Shown here piece after piece: positions 9,254 through 18,562 of a stretch of 64,000 nt of DNA. The notes under the pieces are model-generated. The model was not told the origin of the DNA. It worked only from the letters and a program-made list of their open reading frames with translations, and did no database searches. Position 1 is the stretch's first letter, and each line of letters begins with the position of its first letter. The translations under genes were made by a program, and so were the position numbers. The stretch spans positions 4,265,555 to 4,329,554 of the forward strand of contig NZ_CP014327.1 in NCBI RefSeq assembly GCF_000812665.2, given 5' to 3'. The stretch is from Falsihalocynthiibacter arcticus. Its GTDB lineage: Bacteria; Pseudomonadota; Alphaproteobacteria; Rhodobacterales; Rhodobacteraceae.

Positions 9254-9514
9254 ATGGGACTGAAACGAACAGACGAATTTAGGGAAGATGCGGTGCGGAT
9301 CGCACTGACCAGTGGGCTTACCCGAAAGCAAGTGGCTGATGATCTTGGTGTCGGTATGTCGACGCTGAACAAATGGATCACAGCGTACCGAGACACGTAT
9401 GTGGTGTCGAAGGAGGATTTGGGACTGGCTCAGGAGAATGACCGGCTTCGACGTGAGAACCGTATTCTCAAGGAGGAAAGGGACATCCTAAAAAAGGCCA
9501 CGGTGTTCCCGAAA
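9254..9514 (+). pseudogene. IS3-family transposase OrfA, 3' end lost
   Basis: ATG at 9254 opens a helix-turn-helix protein (MGLKRTDEFREDAVRIALTS, RKQVADDLGVGMSTLNKWI) with the leucine-zipper region LRRENRILKEERDILKKATVF typical of IS3 OrfA. After ATVF the family pattern stops and the frame runs on to 9736 through unrelated residues. GGAG lies 8 bp before the ATG. The upstream stretch around 9190-9250 may hold the IS left end, but no clear partner repeat was found. The run-on part (LAIAAGERLCQELLDPLFET) may be a scrap of another gene. Confidence 0.75.
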
Positions 9515-9661
9515 CTTGCGATTGCAGCGGGTGAAAGGCTCTGTCAAGAATTGCTCGATCCACTTTTCGAGACGTTCGGCAACGTGATTATTAGATCAGC
9601 CTACCCGCACTTCATGAACACTCACAGATCCTACGAAATAAGAGATTTCAAAAGGGAGGTT

Positions 9662-10681
9662 TTAGATGAAAGTGAAATAGAGGCGCTCAAAAACCCAGAA
9701 CGTCGAAATGATTCCAATCGAATAACAAGAGAATAAAAGTGCGCGACGTGGGATCGTAACCAATTGTTTGACCAATGCGATAGCCCCAAGGACCACGGCG
9801 ACGAATGCCAACTGACCTAATTCAACGCCGACATTGAAGGACAGCAGCGCCAGCGGAATATCTCCCTTTGGCAAACCAAGTTCGGCCAATGCTCCCGCGA
9901 AGCCAAAACCGTGCAGCAAGCCGAATACAAAAGCCACCAGCCAAGGGCGCGCAATCGTAATACTGGTTTCTCCGCGCGTAAACCGGACGGCCTCGATTGC
10001 GACGAGGACGATGCTTGCGGCAATCATGATCTCAACGGGTCCAGACGGCAGATGCACAAGCCCCAAAGTAGCCAACGCAAGCGTGATGGAATGGGCAACC
10101 GTAAAGGATGTGATGGTCTTAACCACCATCTTCCAGTTCCGCAGGATCAACAGCAATGATGCCACGAACAACAGATGGTCAAAGCCCAGCAGGATGTGTT
10201 CAATCCCCTGTTTTATATAAGTTACCGCAATCGCCCAAGAGCTTAGGTTCGGGTCCAATTCGACCCATGGGTTCGACGGCCGCACGAGTGTGGTTGCGTA
10301 GCCGCCTTTCCCGTCACTGATCCGAACCAGTACATCAGTGATTGTCGCCTCAAGCCCGATAAAGCCGATACGTTTCCCCGCCAGCCCTCCTGGAACCTCG
10401 ATGGCGCGGCGCTCAACTGTGGTTCCGGGCATATGTTGCTGTGTGGGTTCTGATAAGGCTATGGCATTCTCGGGAAGGTCTAACACAACCGGCAGCGGCA
10501 CGCCGGACAAGACCGGCGTCCGCCAAAGGAGCGTATAAAGGTCGGGTCCGAGGGGTTCGATCTGTAGGTAAGCTGGGCGAACATCGTGGGCCCTCGCTGT
10601 CCCCGTCCAGCTCAGAATAACGGCTAAGAACAGGAGGAAAATGAGTGCGATCTGGCGTCCAAATGAGGCGCGACCTATCAT
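9662..10681 (-). CDS. HupE/UreJ_2-family membrane protein
   Basis: 339 residues. A signal peptide (to about ARAHD) is followed by a periplasmic N-terminal domain of about 140 residues and then a polytopic part with GIEHILLGFDHLLFVASLLL, TVAHSITLALATLG and FGLLHGFGFAGAL. These His-containing helices mark the HupE/UreJ_2 group, thought to move or bind Ni/Co or related metals. It is the last gene of a tight four-gene minus-strand operon (15027 to 9662), overlapping the upstream isomerase gene by 4 bp. The substrate is not established. Confidence 0.85.
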   Translation of the reverse strand: MIGRASFGRQIALIFLLFLAVILSWTGTARAHDVRPAYLQIEPLGPDLYTLLWRTPVLSGVPLPVVLDLPENAIALSEPTQQHMPGTTVERRAIEVPGGLAGKRIGFIGLEATITDVLVRISDGKGGYATTLVRPSNPWVELDPNLSSWAIAVTYIKQGIEHILLGFDHLLFVASLLLILRNWKMVVKTITSFTVAHSITLALATLGLVHLPSGPVEIMIAASIVLVAIEAVRFTRGETSITIARPWLVAFVFGLLHGFGFAGALAELGLPKGDIPLALLSFNVGVELGQLAFVAVVLGAIALVKQLVTIPRRALLFSCYSIGIISTFWVFERLYFTFI

Positions 10682-11613
10682 TGTCCGAAGGCCCCGTTAT
10701 CACCACCCTGTGCGGGTGAGTATGAGACGCTTTCTGGATCCGCCATTACGATTTCATAGCGTGACAACATCTCGTCATAGGCCCGATCACGGATTTCAAG
10801 ATAGCGATCTTGGAGCCAAGCTGCGCGCACGTCGTCCTCTACAGTTTCAAAGGGGGCTGTGTTGCCTTGCTCTAAAGTATCGACCCAAACGAGGTGCCAA
10901 CCATACCCAGAACGGATCGGCCCCTGCCAACTTCCAGATGGCAGCGCGAAGACCTCCTGCGCAAAGCTGGGGCCGAATTCACGGGCAATATCGTCAGGCG
11001 CGCGTCCACCGTAATAGTCGTGGAACATAAAGCGGTCAGCGGCACCTTTGAGATCAGGATCGTAGGGGTTAGTGTTCGCCAAGTCTGGAAGCAAACCTTC
11101 TGCTGCGGTTTTTGCCCCCTCAAGCCCACGCTCGTCTTGCGAGAAATACAAATGACTAAAACTCACGCGCGGCGGCAATGCAAACAAGTCTGCGTTGTCT
11201 GCATACCACTCCTTCAATTCATCGGCGGTTGGCTCAGTCAGGGCTGCGAGGTCGGTCAGAAGGAAATCCATTTTCTGGGCCAAACGCCGCGAGATGATCT
11301 CGTCGTTTTGGTCGAGGCCAAGCGCAATGGCTTCCCGCGCAAGGACACGCTGGAGGGCTTCTTGGTGCGCTAATTCACGCATCTGATCGGGAGAAGGAAG
11401 ATCGCGCCCTTGCGACATCATAACCACACCAATTTGGCGCAAGTCCCCCTCTGTAATCTCGATCACCATGTCATCAGTTCGCGACAAAACCTCGTCTTCT
11501 TTGAACGCGTACCAAGCTGCAAACACAACCAGTCCACCAAGGGCGAAATGAACGAACGGGTCGCGAAGGAGTTTTGCGAACGTGCCTTGATCGGGGTGAT
11601 TATTACTGGTCAT
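10678..11613 (-). CDS. Membrane-anchored PpiC-type peptidyl-prolyl isomerase
   Basis: 311 residues. One N-terminal membrane helix (about residues 21-40, FVHFALGGLVVFAAWYAF) precedes a SurA-like N region and a parvulin-type domain (RVSFSHLYFSQ, FAQEVFALPSGSWQGPIRSG, YGWHLVWVDTLEQG). This class folds exported proteins at the periplasmic face. It overlaps both neighbours (11 bp with the upstream gene, 4 bp with the HupE/UreJ_2 gene). Its placement suggests a dedicated folding helper for the exported proteins of this operon, which is an inference. Confidence 0.85.
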   Translation of the reverse strand: MTSNNHPDQGTFAKLLRDPFVHFALGGLVVFAAWYAFKEDEVLSRTDDMVIEITEGDLRQIGVVMMSQGRDLPSPDQMRELAHQEALQRVLAREAIALGLDQNDEIISRRLAQKMDFLLTDLAALTEPTADELKEWYADNADLFALPPRVSFSHLYFSQDERGLEGAKTAAEGLLPDLANTNPYDPDLKGAADRFMFHDYYGGRAPDDIAREFGPSFAQEVFALPSGSWQGPIRSGYGWHLVWVDTLEQGNTAPFETVEDDVRAAWLQDRYLEIRDRAYDEMLSRYEIVMADPESVSYSPAQGGDNGAFGQ

Positions 11614-12676
11614 TGGGTTCTTTCAATTCTTTATCGGTAACCGCATCTTGGCTCATTTGGACATAGCGGGTTATTGCATATTCGCTCGCAGGATCAAGAA
11701 GTGCGCCGTTTTCCAGCAACACAGCATAGTCCCCAGACAAGCTCCAGTCGCGCCATTCCATAAGTTCTGCCGCCACAAAACCAGACATGTGGGGTCGCGC
11801 GTTAATGAACGCGCGATAGGCTTCAATGACCTCCGAACGTGGGACGGTCAGGTCCGTGTCGCCATGGACAGCAAGCGCAAGAAGCCCAGCTTCGATATCG
11901 GCAGGGCTCCGATCACGGGCTAGAAGCATGTTCTGAGTGACCCATTGCACAAAAGGTGGCCCGAGGATTTCAAGCTTAGCGGCCAGCAAGGCTGCGATAT
12001 CTGTTGCGTCGCCTGTCGTTATTGCGGCTTCAATCCGCGGATTCAAAAAATCAACGACAGATGCTTCATCCGTCATGCCTAAAAGCAATATATAAGCCGC
12101 ACGGCGAGAGGCGACGTCTTCGACATTGATCCGCGCAATCAACTCGTCTGCTGTAAACATACCGTTCAGGAATGCAAACGCCGCATACGGAGCACGCGCC
12201 AGTTCGCCGTGGGCCATTTCCTCGACACTTAAGCGCCCTGCTTCTAGGTGCGGCGCCACCAGTGTTAGACGTGCCTGCCAGTCGGAGAATGTTTCTAGGG
12301 GTGGCTGTGCCGCAAGGGAAGTCAGCCAGTCTGTGTATTCGGGATTGAACGCCCCAAGGCTGCTCCAATGTTCCCCAAGGCTATCGCGCACCAGCAATTC
12401 AACATGGCCCGAAGTGGGGTCGGTTTTGGGTGTTACGTCTTCTGACATTCCCTGTAAATCTAGGGGGCCATTCGCTTTGATTTGAGCGACAATCTGCCAT
12501 GCTCCTGAAGGATCAATTTGGGCAAGGACCGCCTGATCAGCATTCTCCAAATGTTGACCATTGGACAGGCTCATCGCGGACAGGCAGATTGCGCAGGCAG
12601 TCGCGCTGCTCGCCATGAAAAGAAGAACGACCCCAGCATGCGCTAGGGTCGCCCAAAACAACTTTATCGTCTTCAT
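11603..12676 (-). CDS. Exported protein of unknown function with a CAIC motif
   Basis: 357 residues. A signal peptide (to about SSATA) is directly followed by CAICLSAMSLSNGQHLENAD, a CxxC at the expected mature N-terminus that could bind metal or heme or form a disulfide. The rest is largely alpha-helical and acidic, with no motif I recognise (LVAPHLEAGRLSVEEMAHGE, ASRRAAYILLLGMTDEASVV). The start ATG overlaps the DUF3604 stop by one base, and the stop region overlaps the isomerase start by 11 bp, so it is made together with them. It could be a helical-repeat lipid- or metal-binding protein, but this cannot be decided here. Confidence 0.75.
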   Translation of the reverse strand: MKTIKLFWATLAHAGVVLLFMASSATACAICLSAMSLSNGQHLENADQAVLAQIDPSGAWQIVAQIKANGPLDLQGMSEDVTPKTDPTSGHVELLVRDSLGEHWSSLGAFNPEYTDWLTSLAAQPPLETFSDWQARLTLVAPHLEAGRLSVEEMAHGELARAPYAAFAFLNGMFTADELIARINVEDVASRRAAYILLLGMTDEASVVDFLNPRIEAAITTGDATDIAALLAAKLEILGPPFVQWVTQNMLLARDRSPADIEAGLLALAVHGDTDLTVPRSEVIEAYRAFINARPHMSGFVAAELMEWRDWSLSGDYAVLLENGALLDPASEYAITRYVQMSQDAVTDKELKEPNDQ

Positions 12677-15027
12677 TATTTGGCAATCGATTCTGACGGT
12701 ACAACGGCATCCGTGATCTCAGTGCCTAAGAAGACGGGAGGCTCAACGACTTCATAATTTGCATAACCAAACTCGTTGCTGCGAGCGAAATAGTAGCTAG
12801 ATTTCGCCTTGTCATCCGCGCTCGCAGATTTCGCAGGTTCCATCTTGTAGACCGCGTAGTTGTAATCGCGGTTGCCAAAATTCGTTACGATCTTTCCGTC
12901 TGCAATCGAATAGGCACTGTTCGCTTCCCCTAAATTGGAGTGCGCCACGAGATCGCCGAATTCGGAGGGAATATCAATGCGCGGATCGATGTTCATGAAC
13001 ATCAAAAGGCCATCCTCGGTCCAACGTGATTTCATCAAGCCGCCCGTAACCGAATTTTTCAACCATAGATACTTGCCCGAAACCAACGTTTTTAGTTCCG
13101 CATCCGTCAAAGCAACGGCCCCTGCTTTTTCAAGATCATCCGTTGTCTTGCCAGCGACCGCTTGGCCACGAGCATCCGAACTTGGCGTGTACCAGATCGG
13201 TGAGGACCATGCGCGTTCCTGCACGGTTGCGGAAACCATTTCGGGTGGGGAGACGCCAAGGTCTTTGGCTTGGATCGTGGTCCAACGTGGTGTTGGAACC
13301 GCCAAAGCACGGGCGTAATAGAAGGCGTCAAGTGACGCGTCAAATTCGGGGTCGCTCCATGTGCCAATCAATTCGGTCTTGCCTGTGGTGTCATCATAAG
13401 TTGCACTTGCAATGTTCACTGTCGATTCAATCGCGGGCACCTTGCCCGTCACCACGTCGGGCACGCGGTCATCGGACCAAACCACATCAAAGATTTTCTC
13501 AAACGATTGGCCGTTTTGTGACCAGCCTTTGACAATCTGGATACGATCAAGGTTAGCCGCTGACGGGTCCTTGATTGCCCAAACCACAAAATGTGGCGTA
13601 GTGGTGCCGGAACGAGTTACTTCTGGAGGCGCAGGTAGATCGCCGCCCATGGGCACGCCTTGCTCATATGCCGCTTTAACCCAATCTTCGCGCTGATCCA
13701 GATCAGACGATAGGCTCCAGCCTGAGAACATGCGAATTTTCATCCGAGGTCCGCTGGTGCCAAAAGTCTCTTTGCGCTGCATCGCTTCAAACAAAGACCC
13801 GCGGGTGTTTTCTTCGGCCCAAAGACCTGTCAGGCCAGCAGGGTTTTCAAACCGCACATCAAGACCAGTAAAGTTATGCCCGCCCATGCGTTCCATTGAA
13901 GTTCCGTCAAGCCGCGCATGGCCGCCATAGAAGTTTTCCTGGCGATATGGCACGCCAGTGTTGTGCGAATCCGAACCGCCGACAATGCCCATTTTATAGG
14001 GATTGTACCCTTCGGCCTGCTGCATTGCGACACCGTCCTTAAACGCCTGCCGCACATAGCTTCCGCCCAAAGTCACAAAGGAGTCCTCTGGATTTCCGAG
14101 CAAGAAGTTAAGGATTTCAAAGTTGGCAAACTCGTCATTGGGCGACAAAAGTGGGTGCGCCTCCGAGTTTCCTTTGATCTGTTTGATCTCGGTGAGGCGT
14201 TCATTACGTTCGCGCGCATCAGACCAAGCTTTGTCAATTGGCCACCCTTTAAAATCGACCTCTGTGGGATACATAATTCCGCCCGACACGTTAGCATTAT
14301 GAGAGATTGCCAACAGTTCGTTTCCAGCATCACGCTGTTTGTCCATCCAAGCCCAGAGATCCTCTGGTGCTTCACTTTCAAGCGCACTGAAAGGTGCCTC
14401 AGGAACTTTAGCGCAGTCTTTGAAAAAGACGTTGCGGTGCATATTTCGGAAATTTGGCGTTGAGGTCCATTCGTAGGAACAGAATGCCGTGAATTTTCCA
14501 GGCTCGTTTGCAGCATCAGCAGCCTTGTTATTGTCATCCCAGACAGTGCCGGAAATCTCGGGCTTCACCAAATCGGCAATTGGCTTCGCTTCGATCATAC
14601 TTTCGCCGAGCCAAAGATAAATGCGTTGGATGTCCGCGGGATCTTTAACGATGAGTTTGTCGGCAATAGGTAGCTTGCTAATTGCTGATCCTGGCTGGTT
14701 CGCCAAACGGACAACGCCGGCGTATTCCGAGTGGTCCGTGACCCCCATCCAGTCCAGCGGTGTGGTGATCTGAATGTCATAGCCAAGCGGATGTTTGATC
14801 GGTTCGCCCTTGGCGTACTTATACGCGTCTGCCGGTCCGGTGAGGTGGTTGCCAAAGATATACGCGTCAAATGACCAACTGGTGTGAACGTGTGTCTCGC
14901 CGAAATAGGCTTCTCGTTCAGCTATTTCTTGGGCTACAGCAAAGGGCGCTAACGCTCCGACGGCTAGGGTTGTTACTGCAATTTTCGATAGCGCGACCTT
15001 AAATTTCACTTTGTGTCTTTTGCTCAT
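12676..15027 (-). CDS. Exported DUF3604 protein, PHP-like metallohydrolase fold
   Basis: 783 residues with a Sec-type leader ending near AVAQE. Residues that match PHP-type metal sites appear in order: ETHVHT (His46, His48), VTDHSEY (Asp98, His99), YEWTS (Glu186), ISHNAN (His243), EAHP (His291) and GSDSHNTG (Asp353, His355). The same set is found in the 649-residue paralogue at 18563. Family function is not established. A metal-dependent hydrolase acting in the periplasm is inferred from the motifs. It is the first gene of the operon with the CAIC protein, the isomerase and HupE/UreJ_2. Confidence 0.87.
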   Translation of the reverse strand: MSKRHKVKFKVALSKIAVTTLAVGALAPFAVAQEIAEREAYFGETHVHTSWSFDAYIFGNHLTGPADAYKYAKGEPIKHPLGYDIQITTPLDWMGVTDHSEYAGVVRLANQPGSAISKLPIADKLIVKDPADIQRIYLWLGESMIEAKPIADLVKPEISGTVWDDNNKAADAANEPGKFTAFCSYEWTSTPNFRNMHRNVFFKDCAKVPEAPFSALESEAPEDLWAWMDKQRDAGNELLAISHNANVSGGIMYPTEVDFKGWPIDKAWSDARERNERLTEIKQIKGNSEAHPLLSPNDEFANFEILNFLLGNPEDSFVTLGGSYVRQAFKDGVAMQQAEGYNPYKMGIVGGSDSHNTGVPYRQENFYGGHARLDGTSMERMGGHNFTGLDVRFENPAGLTGLWAEENTRGSLFEAMQRKETFGTSGPRMKIRMFSGWSLSSDLDQREDWVKAAYEQGVPMGGDLPAPPEVTRSGTTTPHFVVWAIKDPSAANLDRIQIVKGWSQNGQSFEKIFDVVWSDDRVPDVVTGKVPAIESTVNIASATYDDTTGKTELIGTWSDPEFDASLDAFYYARALAVPTPRWTTIQAKDLGVSPPEMVSATVQERAWSSPIWYTPSSDARGQAVAGKTTDDLEKAGAVALTDAELKTLVSGKYLWLKNSVTGGLMKSRWTEDGLLMFMNIDPRIDIPSEFGDLVAHSNLGEANSAYSIADGKIVTNFGNRDYNYAVYKMEPAKSASADDKAKSSYYFARSNEFGYANYEVVEPPVFLGTEITDAVVPSESIAK

Positions 15028-15249
15028 CGTAACGGTTTTCCCTTTTTGCTTGGGCGGTTTAGCCCCTATTAAAAAGCTAATTTAAAAAATGATTTAGCTT
15101 GATGAGTAAGGGAGGAAGTTTTTCCAATCAATTACCATTTCGCGCCATTGTTTGTGCATACGCATTGTTAGGGGTTCCATCAGGGAGCATGGGCGTCCTA
15201 AACCTTGGCGAGTTTCCTTTCAAAATGGAAGTACACTCGAGCCTTTGTG

Positions 15250-15292
15250 GAGTATTCCCTAAACGCTCGCTTAACATGCACGAGGAATACTC
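15250..15292. repeat. Inverted repeat in the 408-bp divergent gap 15028-15435
   Basis: GAGTATTCC (15250-15258) and GGAATACTC (15284-15292) are perfect 9-bp inverted arms separated by 25 bp. They lie between the divergent DUF3604 and DUF1254 genes, so a shared operator or an RNA hairpin are both possible. Nothing else in this gap looks coding: short frames there lack family resemblance and convincing ribosome sites. Confidence 0.4.
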
Positions 15293-15435
15293 TGAACGAA
15301 AAGCAGGGGCAAAAACAGCAAGATTGGATTCCGTAGTGCGGGCAATTATCACTGTGGCTTACCAGCTTCTCCTTATGAAAAAATCCAAAATTACAATTGA
15401 ACTTTGAAGTCGCAATTCAATGAAGGACGTATGAA

Positions 15436-17049
15436 ATGAAAAAAACAGCCATTACAACGGGAGCCGCACTATTGGCGCTCTTGCCCTGCGCGAGTTGGGC
15501 CGATGTCAGCCAAGAGACGCTCGACTCTCTGTCTGCTCCGTCCAAAATCGAGACGCGAATTGGCCATCTTGACTTCCAAGATGGCGTACCAACAGCCGAC
15601 ACGGCGCAAAAAATCTTTGACACTATGGATTTCACCAGCGCGCTTAATGCTTATAATAACAGCTTTCGTGGAGCCTCGGCTCTGGCTATCGCCAAGGGTT
15701 TTGAAGGTGCCGGAGTAGCTGACAACGAAGTTGGTATTTTCTCTGACTTGATGGATGCGAATTCGCTGTTCCTAACGGCGAATGCCGACACGATATACTA
15801 CCTTTCTATTCTTGATCTTTCTAAGGGACCAATCGTTGTCGAACAGCCCACAAATGGCCTTGGTACGATCAACGATATGTGGTTTTCATGGATCATCGAT
15901 ATTGGGCGCCCCGGCCCAGATCGCGGTACAGGCGGAAAATATCTGATTGTTGGCCCGGACTATGACGGACCTCTCCCTGAAGGCGGATACTTTGTCGCCC
16001 ACTCAAAAACCAACAAAGCCCTTTATGCGGCGCGATCTTTCCTCGTGGACAACGATCCTAAACCTGCGGCCCAAAACATCAAAGATAACCTTAAAATCTA
16101 CCCCTATGCGGCGGGCGGGTTTGGAACCAGTATAGCTGAAGCGCTTGAGGGTGAAGTGCGCCTTGGCGCAGTTGCCAAAGCTCCTGAGATGAAGTTCCAT
16201 GAACTCACGGGTGTTTCGTTCAACACGACTCCTCCCAGCGACTACGGTTTCTTCGAGATGATCAACGAGAATGTTCAAAACGAACCAGCCACAAGCTATG
16301 ATGTGGAATTGGCAGGCCAGCTCGCTGACATTGGCATCGTCCATGGCAAAGAATTCGCGCCCGATGATCGGATGAAGAAAATCCTCAATGATGCCGCGGC
16401 CGTAGGTCAGGGCGCTGGACGGTCATTGAATTGGCGTTCTGCCATGCAACACCCTGAATGGGCTTACTATGAGGGGTCGAACTGGGGGAATATGCTGTTT
16501 GAAGGTGGCGCCTTCTTTGAAACACCACCTCCCGCGTTTGAAGACGGTATGTTCAAGCCCTACCCTGCGACAGGCGCGCGGACATTGGACTCTCGCACGG
16601 CGTTCTACTTTGCCTATACCCTCGACAGCCCCGGTATGATCATGCGTATCCCTGATGTGGGGTCCCAGTATTTGATGGGTTTTCTTGACGCCAAGAACGA
16701 ACAGTTTGACGGCGCGAAGACCTACAAAGTCACCCTGCCCAAAGACGTCCCTGCGCGTGCATTTTGGTCGTTCACCCTATACGACAACCAAACGCGTTCC
16801 ATGCTACAAACACCACAGAAGTACCCCCGTGCAGGTTCGCAAAGCTACCCATCGCCAGCCTCCGTGGCGAGCGAAGATGGATCAACGACGGTCTACTTCT
16901 CTCCTGAACAACCCGAGGGCGTTGAACGCGGAAACTGGATTCAAACTGACCCTAAAAAAGGCTGGTTCACCATCCTTCGTCTGTACAGCCCCCTGCCAGC
17001 GTTCTTCGACAAGTCTTGGCGCCCAAGCGAAATCGAACTGGTTGAATAG
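15436..17049 (+). CDS. Exported DUF1254/DUF1214 protein
   Basis: 537 residues with a Sec leader (MKKTAITTGAALLALLPCAS then WADVS). The N-terminal DUF1254 part includes SLFLTANADTIYYLSILDLS and GTINDMWFSWIIDIGRPGPD. The C-terminal DUF1214 part includes RAFWSFTLYDNQTRSML and SVASEDGSTTVYFSP. Both domains occur together in many exported proteins of unknown role. The gene starts a plus-strand run with two HupE-type genes and the second DUF3604 gene. A degenerate copy of its 3' end plus its downstream hairpin lies at 20569-20774. Confidence 0.88.
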   Translation: MKKTAITTGAALLALLPCASWADVSQETLDSLSAPSKIETRIGHLDFQDGVPTADTAQKIFDTMDFTSALNAYNNSFRGASALAIAKGFEGAGVADNEVGIFSDLMDANSLFLTANADTIYYLSILDLSKGPIVVEQPTNGLGTINDMWFSWIIDIGRPGPDRGTGGKYLIVGPDYDGPLPEGGYFVAHSKTNKALYAARSFLVDNDPKPAAQNIKDNLKIYPYAAGGFGTSIAEALEGEVRLGAVAKAPEMKFHELTGVSFNTTPPSDYGFFEMINENVQNEPATSYDVELAGQLADIGIVHGKEFAPDDRMKKILNDAAAVGQGAGRSLNWRSAMQHPEWAYYEGSNWGNMLFEGGAFFETPPPAFEDGMFKPYPATGARTLDSRTAFYFAYTLDSPGMIMRIPDVGSQYLMGFLDAKNEQFDGAKTYKVTLPKDVPARAFWSFTLYDNQTRSMLQTPQKYPRAGSQSYPSPASVASEDGSTTVYFSPEQPEGVERGNWIQTDPKKGWFTILRLYSPLPAFFDKSWRPSEIELVE

Positions 17050-17073
17050 GCGCGACTATATTTAAAAACGCGT

Positions 17074-17106
17074 GCTGGCCCCCTTCATCAGCAAGGGTGG
17101 GCCAGC
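17074..17106 (+). terminator. Hairpin after the DUF1254 gene
   Basis: GCTGGCCC (17074-17081) pairs with GGGCCAGC (17099-17106), and CCCTT/AAGGG can extend the pairing inside the loop. It lies 25 bp after the DUF1254 stop. There is no T tract after it, so it may be an mRNA-stabilising or weak terminator element. A degenerate version of the same hairpin follows the duplicated tail at 20700-20760. Confidence 0.45.
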
Positions 17107-17283
17107 GCTCTCAATTGCAATAGCCGCTGACCATACCGACCGCATTGGTTTTAGCCAAACCATAGCGGTCTTCTTACGTGCAACGCTATTTTTGGGCAAA
17201 TTGTCCGCAAAATGAAAATCCATTTCGACAGCTTCATTCGTGAGACTGTTTTTAAAATATTTGTAGAGCCTTAAGGAAAATCC

Positions 17284-17879
17284 ATGACAAACGCCTGGAA
17301 AATTTTATTATAGTACTCGCGATTACAACAATCTCCCTTGCGGAGCCGTCCATGGCGCACACGGGCGAGGGATATGGCGGAGGTTTCATGAGTGGCTTCG
17401 CACATCCTGTTCTCGGTTGGGACCACGTTGCCGCAATGGTTGCTGTCGGGCTCTGGGGAGCATTCCTTGGAACGCCAGCTATTTGGATACTTCCCGTTGT
17501 TTTCCCTCTTATTATGGCGCTTGGAGCGGTGGTCGGAATCCTAGGTATCCCAATCCCCGCGGTTGAAGTCGGCATCGCCCTATCAGCCGTCGTATTGGGT
17601 CTGATGATCGCGTTTGCTGTGAAGCCCCCCATCTGGCTTTCTGCCATTCTTGTTGGATCATTTGCCGTGTTCCATGGCTATGCACACGGAACCGAGTTAC
17701 CAGAATCCGCCAACGCCTTTGCCTTTGCCGTGGGCTTTGCCCTTGCTACGGGCATGCTCCACCTGATCGGCATCGCTTTTGGCCTGCTCGCCCAATGGCC
17801 AGTCGGTCGGGTTGCCGTTCGGAGTGCGGGTGGGTTTATTTCTCTTGCCGGCGTGGCGTTTCTGACTGGCATGGCCTGA
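17284..17879 (+). CDS. HupE/UreJ-family metal transporter-like protein, with a frameshift in the signal peptide
   Basis: From 17352 the frame encodes a typical HupE/UreJ protein (AHTGEGYGGGFMSGFAHPVL, GWDHVAAMVAVGLWGA, FHGYAHGTELP) with six or so helices and the His motifs HPxxGxDH and HGxAHG. The natural start appears to be ATG 17284, preceded by AAGGA. From there, one extra base in the A4/T4 stretch (about 17301-17308) gives a perfect signal peptide running into PSMAHTGEG, total about 198 residues. Without it, only a start inside the mature region is available. The family moves nickel or cobalt for metalloenzymes. Confidence 0.8.
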
Positions 17880-17881
17880 TT

Positions 17882-18457
17882 ATGATTGCAAGATGGCTCA
17901 GTGGGGTGGCGCTTTCGATAGCGCCATACCCTGCCTACGCGCATAGCCCAATTCCTGGAATTGAGGGCTTCTACACAGGTCTAATACATCCATTCTCTAC
18001 ACCAGCACAGGCGCTCCTCATGCTAGGCCTTGGCCTATTGGTCGGAGGCTTCCCTCCCCTGCGGGCGCGCTGGCCACTATGTGTTTTCTTGCCATCCATG
18101 ATTGTCGGAATGCTGGTCAGCAACATAATCGGGCAATCGGATTTGGAAATGTTCACAACCACCTTTGCGGCCTGTGCACTCGCAGCGCTTGCTATCGCAT
18201 TTACGGCTATTGGCGGCATCTGGATGGGGAGCATTTCGCTTGCCGATCCGGGGCCATTACGGGACCGGATCATAACAACGTTAGGGGCATTCATCGGAGC
18301 GAACTTGGGCCTGCTCTATATCTTCGGTATCTCAGATTTCATCAGAGGCAAGTACACTTGGCCCAGTGTTCCAATCGCATTTCGGATAGTTTCCGCTTGG
18401 GTTGGAGCAATTTCTCTCCTTATGCTCGCGTTGCTCTTCGCTCCAGAGCAGACTTGA
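17882..18457 (+). CDS. Second HupE/UreJ-like membrane protein
   Basis: 191 residues, starting 3 bp after the previous stop. A leader ends near AYAHSP, as in HupE proteins, followed by GIEGFYTGLIHPFSTPAQAL and five to six helices. The canonical HPxxGxDH signature has become HPFSTPAQ, so a metal-ligand set may be altered. Pairing of two HupE-like genes suggests a heteromeric membrane unit. This is an inference from spacing and similarity of layout. Confidence 0.75.
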   Translation: MIARWLSGVALSIAPYPAYAHSPIPGIEGFYTGLIHPFSTPAQALLMLGLGLLVGGFPPLRARWPLCVFLPSMIVGMLVSNIIGQSDLEMFTTTFAACALAALAIAFTAIGGIWMGSISLADPGPLRDRIITTLGAFIGANLGLLYIFGISDFIRGKYTWPSVPIAFRIVSAWVGAISLLMLALLFAPEQT

Positions 18458-18562
18458 AGTGGGCGCATAAAAGGAAATTTATAGTGACCGCTCTCACTAT
18501 AAGCTGTAAAATATCGCTACAAACTCTAATGCCCAAAGACCTACTTAAAGGATTTTCCGCTC

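Noticed and set aside
15099..15407. Possible small gene in the gap before the DUF1254 gene
   Set aside because: Frames on both strands are open but lack similarity, codon bias and ribosome sites. The gap is better explained as a divergent promoter region.
17074..17283. Cobalamin or nickel riboswitch in front of the HupE pair
   Set aside because: Apart from the hairpin at 17074-17106, I see no conserved riboswitch core in the 234-bp gap.
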